From an uncultured Methanomicrobiales archaeon (GTDB taxonomy: Archaea; Halobacteriota; Methanomicrobia; Methanomicrobiales; Methanospirillaceae), in the NCBI GenBank assembly GCA_903832665.1, contig CAILCG010000021.1:1-40865 (forward strand): a stretch of 40,865 bases of DNA. The letters run 5' to 3'. How positions within the stretch are numbered: the stretch's first letter is position 1; every line of letters begins with the position of its first letter. The notes under the pieces are model-generated. The model saw only the letters and a program-made list of their open reading frames with translations. It ran no database searches and was not told the origin of the DNA. Below are positions 24,629 through 31,681 of this stretch, one piece after another. A program made the translations under genes and the position numbers.

Positions 24629-25964
24629 CCGCCCGGTCGACCAGCGGGTCCATGATTTTTCCGAAGTGGACGGGGGGATGACTCCCGGAGAGGCAACGAT
24701 CGAGGCGGAACGCTGCCTCCAGTGTAAAAAGCCGCTCTGTGTCAAAGGCTGCCCTGTTACCATCGAGATCCCGGCCTTCCTCCGCGAGGTTGCGGCCGGG
24801 AACTTCCCGAAAGCCGCAGCGATTATCAAGGAGCAGAATATGCTGCCGGCGATCTGCGGCCGGGTCTGCCCGCAGGAAGTGCAGTGCGAAGAGCAGTGTA
24901 TTCTCGGCCTGAAGGAGCGACCAGTCGCGATCGGTGAACTCGAACGGTTCGTTGCGGATACGGAACGGGCACAGGGGATGGTTGCGCCGAAGAAGCAGGT
25001 TCATAACGGCCGGAGGGTCGCCGTAGTGGGAGCGGGACCGGCAGGGCTGACCGCATCTGCGGAACTTGCCCGGATGGGCTACCATGTCACTCTCTTTGAG
25101 TCGCTGCATGCAGCTGGCGGTGTACTCATGTACGGCATTCCCGCCTTCCGCCTGCCCAAGGAGATCGTCAAAGCCGAGATCGATGCGGTTCTTGCGCTGG
25201 GAGTCGACCTCAAACTCAATCATCTTGTCGGGCGCAGTGTCACGGTGGCAGAACTGCTCGACTTCGACGCCGTCTTTCTGGGTACCGGGGCCGGCCTCCC
25301 CTATTTCATGGGCCTGCCCGGGGAGAACTTACCCGGCGTGTACTCGGCCAACGAGTTCCTGACCCGGGTCAACCTGATGCATGCCGACCAGTTCCCGGTA
25401 TTTGATACCCCGGTCAAGCGGGGGAGCCGCGTGGTCGTGGTGGGCGGCGGAAATGTTGCGATGGATGCAGCCCGGGTTGCCCGGAGACTTGGGGGTAAGG
25501 TCACGCTCGTGTACCGGAGACGGGAAGAGGATCTCCCGGCCCGGCAGGCCGAGACCCTGCGGGCAAAGGAAGAGGGCGTTGATTTTGTCATGTGCGCCAA
25601 CCCGGTCAGGATCCTGGGCGATAGGGGCATTACGGGCGTCGAGTGCGTCCGCATGGAGATGTGTGCCCCGGACCAGTCGGGCCGGCCGGAACCTGCACCC
25701 ATTGAGGGCAGTCACTTTACCATCGATGCGGATGTCTTCATTGCAGCGATCGGGCAGGGCCCTAATCCGCTCCTCATCAGCGAGATTCCCCAGCTCAAAC
25801 GCGGCAAGCGCGGCAACGTGACTGTTGACAGCGAGTTCCGGACATCGATGCCCAAAGTCTTTGCCGGCGGCGATGTGGCAACGGGAGCCGCCACCGTCAT
25901 CCTTGCCATGGGAGCGGCCAAGAGTGCAGCAAAAGCCATGGACAGGATGATGCGGGAAGGATGA
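24621..25964 (+). CDS. sudA: sulfide dehydrogenase/glutamate synthase-like large subunit (SudA/NfnB-like)
   Basis: The 447-residue protein resembles the small subunit of bacterial glutamate synthase and NfnB/SudA. The N-terminal Cys-rich domain (CLQCKKPLCVKGCP and CGRVCPQEVQCEEQC) binds [4Fe-4S] clusters. VAVVGAGPAGL binds FAD, and VVVVGGGNVAMDAAR binds NADPH. No GltB-type glutaminase subunit is nearby and the partner is SudB-like, so glutamate synthase is the less likely reading. The start chosen is ATG 24621, with GGGGG ahead and an overlap with the previous stop (ATGCATGA). ATG 24573 and 24588 are open alternatives. A hairpin terminator begins at the stop codon. Confidence 0.9.
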   Translation: MHDRPVDQRVHDFSEVDGGMTPGEATIEAERCLQCKKPLCVKGCPVTIEIPAFLREVAAGNFPKAAAIIKEQNMLPAICGRVCPQEVQCEEQCILGLKERPVAIGELERFVADTERAQGMVAPKKQVHNGRRVAVVGAGPAGLTASAELARMGYHVTLFESLHAAGGVLMYGIPAFRLPKEIVKAEIDAVLALGVDLKLNHLVGRSVTVAELLDFDAVFLGTGAGLPYFMGLPGENLPGVYSANEFLTRVNLMHADQFPVFDTPVKRGSRVVVVGGGNVAMDAARVARRLGGKVTLVYRRREEDLPARQAETLRAKEEGVDFVMCANPVRILGDRGITGVECVRMEMCAPDQSGRPEPAPIEGSHFTIDADVFIAAIGQGPNPLLISEIPQLKRGKRGNVTVDSEFRTSMPKVFAGGDVATGAATVILAMGAAKSAAKAMDRMMREG

Positions 25965-26018
25965 GGGATTCCCCCTCATCCTCACATTCCCCTAATCTCG
26001 ATTGATACCTTTTTTTTA
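25959..26018 (+). terminator. hairpin and T-run after sudA
   Basis: GGATGAGGGATTCCCCCTCATCC forms a stem of about nine pairs around a short loop and overlaps the sudA stop codon. TTTTTTTT follows at about 26009. This is a clear transcript end. Confidence 0.6.
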
Positions 26019-26235
26019 ATCCGACTGAAAACAAATCCGTTGGTATGGCAGATGGGATTTTCCCGGACCTCCGCCTTTTTTTCACCAGTACTATCCTCAT
26101 GGCGCTGACCTGGGAATATAACGTGGCAATAGCTATGACAAACTCCCTCAAAAATTGGAATCAGGGCCAAACCTAATCAATCGGGGCAGAGATTAACCAG
26201 AGTAATACGATCTTCCCATGGAAGGAGAGATAATT
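26019..26235 (+). other. leader of mscL
   Basis: No gene is seen. GGAAGGAGAG (26219-26228) precedes the chosen mscL start at a suitable spacing. Confidence 0.3.
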
Positions 26236-26613
26236 ATGACGGAAAAACAGACTGACGATACCGGGAAATTCCTCCAGGATGGCGCAATGGCCATCGGCAG
26301 GCGGATTGTAGGATTTGATGAAGAGTTCATGGCGTTCCTCCTGAAGTACCAGGTGATCGGCCTGGCCGTTGCCGTGGTGATCGGAACCGCAGCAACAAAA
26401 CTGGTGAACTCGACCGTGGACGATCTCATCATGCCGGTGGTGGCAGTACTCACGCCTTCCGGCAGCTGGCAAACTGCGGTACTGCAGATTGGGCCGCTAA
26501 AGTTCCTTATCGGGGACTATATCAGCTCGATTATCGATTTCATGATCATTGCAATCCTGATCTTCCTGGCCGTCAAGTACCTCATGAAGGGAGATATGGG
26601 CCGGAAGGTATGA
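26236..26613 (+). CDS. mscL: large-conductance mechanosensitive channel
   Basis: MscL opens under extreme membrane tension and lets solutes out during osmotic downshock. The protein of 125 residues has the two helices of the family: TM1 at about 37-68 (YQVIGLAVAVVIGTAATKLV followed by NSTVDDLIMPV) and TM2 at about 94-117 (YISSIIDFMIIAILIF). The loop between them is short and the C-terminal bundle ends KGDMGRKV. The N-terminus is about 20 residues longer than usual. ATG 26236 is preferred because GGAGAG precedes it; ATG 26218 would add six residues. It stands alone. Confidence 0.92.
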   Translation: MTEKQTDDTGKFLQDGAMAIGRRIVGFDEEFMAFLLKYQVIGLAVAVVIGTAATKLVNSTVDDLIMPVVAVLTPSGSWQTAVLQIGPLKFLIGDYISSIIDFMIIAILIFLAVKYLMKGDMGRKV

Positions 26614-26764
26614 CCCTCCTCTTCATTGGCATGAGGGACAGTTCTGCACAAAGACTCCCGGAAATATACCGGTGATTCAACCCGGCATTTTTTTCAATAA
26701 TTTTCCCGGAATGATCCCGCAGGAAAGAAAAACTATCAAACCCTTGCAACCAATGATGATGTAC

Positions 26765-27571
26765 ATGCCGTTCTGTACATCCTGCGCAGCCGAAGTAACC
26801 GCGGACAAAAAATACTGTGACCAGTGCGGGTCTCCCATGGGGCCGGCTGCGGTACCTGCCGGTTCTCCCGATCACGAACCGTTAAAAATTACCGCAACCA
26901 TCCAGACCGAATACGAAATTCCCCGCCACCCGAAACCAAAACCGCCCAAGAAATCCCTGGTCCCGCTGATCATCGGGGGCATAGTGATTGTGCTCGTGAT
27001 CCTTGCGGCCATCTACTTTGTCGCCATCCCCTTCCTCAGTGCCAGCCGGAATGTTCCTGCCACGGTTGTACCTACTCTGACCCCTGTCGTCACCCCAACT
27101 CCCGCGATAACTGCCATCCCGACTCCTGAAAGTACACCCGTTGCTATCGTAACCACAATCCTGCCGGTAAATGTCCGGGACGACCGGCTGGAAGAGAATT
27201 ACCAACAGGTGTACACCCACAACCAGAACTTCTCCTTCGGTGAGAAGATCAGCGTTTCCCAGGTAGTCCCGTGTCCCCCGCTCTATATCAAATTCAACCT
27301 GACCCCGGTGATGATCTCTCGTCACCGGCTGGTTGCTGCCAATACCAATAACGAACACTATGAGAATACCACCGATATCAGCCCCTATGCCTGGTTTGAG
27401 GTAAAAGTATTCGATGCTGATGGGTACATCGTGAAGCAGGATGGATTTGGGAAAGATTATTCGGATCTCACCCGGCAGAAGCTGATGGTGCCAAAACAGG
27501 GAACCTACCGGATCGAGATGTCGGGTAATGATGCCAATGCCGATATCCAGATGCTGGTCGGCGCGGCATAA
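26765..27571 (+). CDS. zinc-ribbon membrane protein, hypothetical
   Basis: The 268-residue protein starts MPFCTSCAAEV, giving a four-Cys zinc ribbon with CDQCG (4-21). A charged linker leads to one membrane helix (about 66-89, LVPLIIGGIVIVLVILAAIY). Next comes a Thr/Pro-rich stalk (PTLTPVVTPTPAITAIPTP) and a C-terminal extracellular beta domain (about 130-268). The zinc ribbon faces the cytoplasm. This layout is common in methanogens, but its role is unknown. Several ATGs lie at 26753-26765; I chose the last because the family begins right at the ribbon. AAATATACC near 26662 may be its TATA box. Confidence 0.78.
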   Translation: MPFCTSCAAEVTADKKYCDQCGSPMGPAAVPAGSPDHEPLKITATIQTEYEIPRHPKPKPPKKSLVPLIIGGIVIVLVILAAIYFVAIPFLSASRNVPATVVPTLTPVVTPTPAITAIPTPESTPVAIVTTILPVNVRDDRLEENYQQVYTHNQNFSFGEKISVSQVVPCPPLYIKFNLTPVMISRHRLVAANTNNEHYENTTDISPYAWFEVKVFDADGYIVKQDGFGKDYSDLTRQKLMVPKQGTYRIEMSGNDANADIQMLVGAA

Positions 27572-27671
27572 TTTTTTACTGGTTTCCCGGCTCTTTTTTT
27601 CCCTCACCATTATCTTTAACTGGTGCCGGAAGTAACATGCCTGGGTCAATTGACAGGGAAGTGAAATCCAG

Positions 27672-27917
27672 ATGAACTTAGGAAGTCTCGGTTGTATGGG
27701 CGGGGCAGTTGGAAGTTACCTTTCAACCCCCGAAGGACAGGAAGCAGCAAAGAAATACCTCGCATCTCCCGAAGGAATTGCCATGCTCAAGGGATTTGTC
27801 GGAACCCCGGAAGGCAAGAAGACCCTTCTCAGTGTTCTCCCGATGGTCCTTGACGGGCTCAATCTTCCCCCGGCGATCAAGGATGCAGTTGTAAGCGCTC
27901 TGAGCTCTGCCCTGTAA
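27672..27917 (+). CDS. small TPEG-repeat protein, 81 aa
   Basis: The protein contains three spaced copies of an (S/T)PEG motif (STPEGQEAAKKYL, ASPEGIAMLKGFV, GTPEGKKTLLSVL), each starting a short helix of 15-16 residues. It ends with DAVVSALSSAL. No Cys, membrane helix or enzyme signature is present. The regular repeats suggest a small alpha-solenoid-like protein, perhaps an oligomerising or capping protein. GGGAAGTG lies about ten bases ahead of ATG 27672. I know no functional assignment. Confidence 0.7.
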   Translation: MNLGSLGCMGGAVGSYLSTPEGQEAAKKYLASPEGIAMLKGFVGTPEGKKTLLSVLPMVLDGLNLPPAIKDAVVSALSSAL

Positions 27918-27920
27918 GGC

Positions 27921-27963
27921 AGCCGGTACCCGGAAAAAATCCCGGGATATGGCCTTTTTTTAT
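27921..27963 (+). terminator. terminator after TPEG-repeat gene
   Basis: ACCCGGAAAAAATCCCGGG makes a short stem-loop. TTTTTTTAT follows at about 27954. It lies directly between the gene and the left end of the family B element. Confidence 0.5.
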
Positions 27964-27968
27964 AAAAA

Positions 27969-28220
27969 TTTTGCTCTGGAGAAATCATCGTTTTCTCGTG
28001 ACTCGCTAGTCCCCTTAAGATATAGGAGAGTGACCCCATCTCTCCCCCAGAGGGGGAGGCATTCCAAGGGGAGCACCCCTTGACCCCCAAGAAGTTTTCG
28101 TCAACCTTCTGATATTATCGCTATATGGGGCATGCCTGAGCGGCGGGGGCAGAAACACGAAGTGCGTGAGCCCCCAAGAGCGGCATCTTAATTCCCAGCA
28201 AGGATTTCTCCGGAGCAAAA
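27969..28220 (+). repeat. family B MITE-like element, copy 2 (best ends)
   Basis: The left end TTTTGCTCTGGAGAAATC (27969-27986) and the right end GATTTCTCCGGAGCAAAA (28203-28220) match as inverted repeats at 17 of 18 positions. The interior shares CTAGTCCCC, GTGACCCCATCTCTCC, AGAGGGGGAGGCATTCC, GAGCACCCCTTGACCCCC and CTATATGGGGCA with the other copies. The length is 252 bp and there is no ORF of its own. This is the clearest evidence that the family is transposon-like. Confidence 0.8.
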
Positions 28221-28356
28221 AATTAGCTCTGGAGAAATCCTTAAGAGAGACACCCGGACATCTTGGGGGTCTCCCCTTCTGGGGGTTGGGGGGGTCTTAC
28301 TCACAGGTGACGAAAAAGAACAAACAGATAAGAGATAAACAGGATTTCTCCTGAAA
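28201..28356. repeat. adjoining inverted repeat and nested element
   Basis: AGGATTTCTCCGGAGC (28201-28216) is repeated inverted as GCTCTGGAGAAATCCT (28226-28241), a 16-bp stem with a 9-base loop and one mismatch. A further AGGATTTCTCCTGA at 28341-28354 makes 28226-28356 a second, 130-bp unit with the same kind of ends. Its interior is CCC/GGG-rich and unrelated to the main element. The remaining 135 bases before the ppx remnant hold a T run (CATTTTTTTAA) and no gene. Confidence 0.65.
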
Positions 28357-28491
28357 AATTGCAGGAACTTTGAGACCTGGTACGGGAATTTTTTCCCCAC
28401 ATTTTTTTAATGGAGGTAAAGTCCATCGCCCCAAAGGGGATTCCGGGTGCGAGCACTTTATTCATGGATGTTTCAATAAAAACAAAAAATT

Positions 28492-30053
28492 TCAGAGAAT
28501 TTCAAACACGATCTTTTTGCCAAACACTTTCTCAAAGGCCTTCCTCTCACTCTCGATACCCCAGATCTCGAGCTGGCAGTCTCCCCGGGCAACGATCTCC
28601 AGGCGGACCTCATCGGCATCGGAGCCGGTGAACCGGACATGCTGGATCAGGGCCGCGTGGCTTCGGTCGAGACTTTCGCCAAGCCGTATGAAGGTGGCCA
28701 GCATCCTCAGGGCTTCGCGCTCGTGCGGATCGAACACAAGGATCTCGGGATCCTTCTTCCGGAGGCTCTTCTTGCGGTGGAAGCGGGCAAGGTTTGCCAT
28801 AAAGTTCACCTCTTTCTGGTCAAAGCCGAGCAGTTCGGAATTTTTTATGATATAGTAGGAATGGGCCTGGTGATTGTTGTAGGAGATGAACGAGCCGATA
28901 TCATGGAGGAAGGTCGCGTACTCCAGGAATTCGCGTTCCGCATCGCCAAAAGTGTGGAGGTTCTGCTCGCGGGCGCTGTCGAACATATCCAGCACCAGCG
29001 CTGTTACCGTCCGGGCATGGACCTCGTTGATGCCGCAGGACCGGCCCAGCTGGAGCACGCTGCGCTGGCGCGGGGAGAGTTCTCCTAACAGGGGAAACTC
29101 ATCCATGCGGGAGAGATAGTCTACGAGCAGGCCATCTTGCAGCCCCCGTCCGGTAACTGTGACTGAATCGAGCGAGAGTTCCTGCATGAAGGTGTCGAGG
29201 ATTGCTGCGCCCGGCACGATGATATCGGCCCGCTCGGGGTTGATACCGGGAATCTTCCGCCGCTGCTCGACCGAAAGGGCGCAGATGATGCCAATGGCTT
29301 TTTTGAGATCCCGGTGGGTGAGGACGGGATCGGCGCTGCCGTTCGGGTGCAGCTTGTGGGCAATCTCGGCAAGATTCATCGCTGTGCCGGAACTCGCAAT
29401 GGCACAGGCCGGCGAGAGCTTGTGGATCTTCTTCACCGACCGGATGATGCTGTTCTTTACGTGCTGCTGGATCTTTTTGTAGCGCTCGGGAGTGATGGAG
29501 CCTGTCTCGGTCTTTGGGGTATAGAGATTCGACAGGCGGATCGAGCCGAGCTTGAAACTTTCAAGAAACTGATACTCCCGCTCGTTTCCCACCGCGATCT
29601 CGGTGTTTCCACGCCAATGTCAATGAAAAATGCATCCTTTCCTTCCATGTGCATGCCGCTCGAGACCCCGAGATAGATGATGCGGGCTTCTTCCTGGCCC
29701 GAGATGACCCGGATATCGAGCTGGGCTTCCTAGCGCAGCCGGTGCAGACTCTCCTGCTGGTTTCCGGCTTCCCGCATCGCAGAGGTCGCGACGGCAACAA
29801 ACTCCTCGGTTTTGAACGTCCGGGCAAGTTCGGTGAAGGTTTTGCAGACAATGACCGCCCGTTCAACGGCTTCAGGCAGGATCACCTCCTCTTCAAATTC
29901 CCCCTCGCCAAGCCGGACCTGCTGCTTCTGCCGGGTCAGGATCGTGTAGGAATGATTGGGGTTGAGGCGGACGACCAGCAGGCGGATAGAGTTGGTACCG
30001 ATATCGATGAATCCCACCACGTGGCCATCCGGGCCCGGGCGTTTCATCTTCAC
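28492..30053 (-). pseudogene. ppx: exopolyphosphatase/GppA phosphatase, broken twice
   Basis: Read across both lesions the gene encodes about 520 residues of the Ppx/GppA family: the N-terminal ASKHA fold has VGFIDIGTNSIRLL, and a C-terminal HD-like domain has FLHDIGSFISYNNHQAHSYY. The first lesion is a TAG at 29730-29732 inside LHRLR|EAQLDIRVISG, where family members have a sense codon. The second is a one-base deletion near 29611-29615 that turns the expected IDIGGGNTE motif into IDIGVETP. The intact fragments are 30053-29730 and 29592-28492. The start is GTG 30053 or ATG 30047, overlapping the CHAD-HD stop. Ppx would hydrolyse polyphosphate or (p)ppGpp. If both changes are genuine, the operon lacks this activity. 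Confidence 0.85.
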
Positions 30054-31681
30054 CGGATCACCAGGTTCCTGCCAAATGCCCGGGCAAAGAGGGTGGATTT
30101 GGTCCGGGCATGCTCCTTTTCAACCGAGACGTCACCAGCTGCGGTCAGGTCGCAGGAGATCTCATCACCGATCACGCAGTGGACTTCCTGCACGGTACCG
30201 AGATGGAGGTAATCGAGCCCGTCGGCAATCCGGAGCAGGCTGGCAATGCGAAGAGTCTTTTCCTGGTACGCGGGAGAGAGAAGAGTGTAGAAAGCCTGGG
30301 ATTCCGGAGAGACGTTGCCCCGGTGGGCAAACGCGACCAGGGCAATGACTCCCCGCTCTTCGAGATCCAGCGGCAGGCGTTCGTCAGCAACTATCATGGC
30401 GGCACTGCGTAAGTTATGTGCCTTTCGTCCTCCCTTCCAGCCGATATCATGCAGCATGGCTGCACATTCGAGCAGGAACCGGTCCCACGGGTCCATCAGG
30501 TGGAATGGCTGGAGGCTGTCAAAGAGCATGAGAGAGAGCCGGGTCACCTGCCGGCTGTGCTGGAGACCCGCAGGATAGTCCCCGGCTATGAGATTTGCCG
30601 CAGCCAGGATCCCGGTCTCGTTCACCGGGACATGCGGGCGGAAGTTCATCTTCCGGCCGTCAGTGAGGGTCGTCCGGAGAGAATCCCAAAGCCCTGTCCG
30701 TTTGAGGGTGGCCCAGTATCGGACAAAATGCCGGTACAGCTGCTGGCGCTCCCGCTCCTTCTCGGCCAGGAAGATCTTCAGGCTCGAGAGGGTACGGGTA
30801 TCGGGACGTTTCTCTTCGTTATCGGACCGGAGGAGTGAGCGTTCGCGCAGGAGCAGCCGGATCACCGCATCGATCCAGACATCGCAGTCATGCAGGTCCC
30901 CCAGGATCTCCTGAACTTCCTTGACGCGTGCGATCGGTTTTCTCAGGTTCAGGCGGTACACGGGCGCATAGGTTTCGAGGGTATAGCGAAGCTTTTTTGC
31001 CGCAATACGGGTGGCGTGGTGCTCCGCAACCGCTTCGGGGTGGGAGACCCAGGGTTCGAACGCGAGGAGCGTCTCCAGCCGTTCTTCTATCCGCAGGGCT
31101 GCAACCGGGGCGATACCATAGGCAAACACCTGCCGCTGAATACCACGTAACGGGGGAAGCGGGCGGCTGAAGGCATCCCGCATAGAATCGATCGCGTGAC
31201 TCTTCTCCAGGCTGTCGAGCGCCGAGACCACGTCTTTCTGGAGGGCGCCCCGGCGTTTCTGGAGACTGGCGACAAGGTACCGCACCGCGGGAGTCGTGGG
31301 TGGGTCCCCCAGGGGGACCGGGTTCTTCGCCTTCCAGGTCTTCTCCGCACGTTTCTGGTATTTAGTAAGGTACGCGATCTGGACATCTGTATCCCGGGCC
31401 TCACCCAGTGCCCGGGTGATTGTCCGGAGTTCGTCTGACCACAGGTTATAATTTTTCTGCGGAAAGCAGGATGCAAAGAGAGGAAGGGCGGCCCGGAGTC
31501 GGCGGGAGGCGACCCTCATCCGGTGAATGTACTCGATATCTTCGGCCGCCCGGACCCCGTCAGTCTCTTTGGCAAAGGCTTCCAGCAGGGGGAGCAGGCG
31601 CCCGTGGGCAAAATAACAGGCCGCCCGTACAGGTTCCCGGGGTTTTTCTGTCCCGGGAGAAAGGGCTTTACGGAACGCCAT
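30050..31681 (-). CDS. CHAD-domain and HD-domain protein
   Basis: The protein is 543 residues. A CHAD domain occupies about 15-300, with the conserved His-rich helical repeats (YIHRMRVASRRLRAALPLF; HHATRIAAKKLRYTLETYAP; LGDLHDCDVWID). CHAD domains bind polyphosphate. The C-terminal 200 residues carry a Ppx/GppA-type HD domain (LLECAAMLHDIGWKGGRKAH; IADGLDYLHLG). I start at ATG 31681 because the longer reading upstream is a shadow of ppk1. It overlaps ppk1 by 14 bases, and its stop TGA at 30050 sits inside the ppx start, so all three genes are coupled. It is a likely polyphosphate-binding or hydrolytic partner of the kinase. Intact. Confidence 0.9.
   Translation of the reverse strand: MAFRKALSPGTEKPREPVRAACYFAHGRLLPLLEAFAKETDGVRAAEDIEYIHRMRVASRRLRAALPLFASCFPQKNYNLWSDELRTITRALGEARDTDVQIAYLTKYQKRAEKTWKAKNPVPLGDPPTTPAVRYLVASLQKRRGALQKDVVSALDSLEKSHAIDSMRDAFSRPLPPLRGIQRQVFAYGIAPVAALRIEERLETLLAFEPWVSHPEAVAEHHATRIAAKKLRYTLETYAPVYRLNLRKPIARVKEVQEILGDLHDCDVWIDAVIRLLLRERSLLRSDNEEKRPDTRTLSSLKIFLAEKERERQQLYRHFVRYWATLKRTGLWDSLRTTLTDGRKMNFRPHVPVNETGILAAANLIAGDYPAGLQHSRQVTRLSLMLFDSLQPFHLMDPWDRFLLECAAMLHDIGWKGGRKAHNLRSAAMIVADERLPLDLEERGVIALVAFAHRGNVSPESQAFYTLLSPAYQEKTLRIASLLRIADGLDYLHLGTVQEVHCVIGDEISCDLTAAGDVSVEKEHARTKSTLFARAFGRNLVIR

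Noticed and set aside
29730-29732. TAG in ppx read as pyrrolysine
   Set aside because: Pyrrolysine is used in methylamine methyltransferases; the family has an ordinary residue here, and a second frameshift in the same gene points to decay or error instead.
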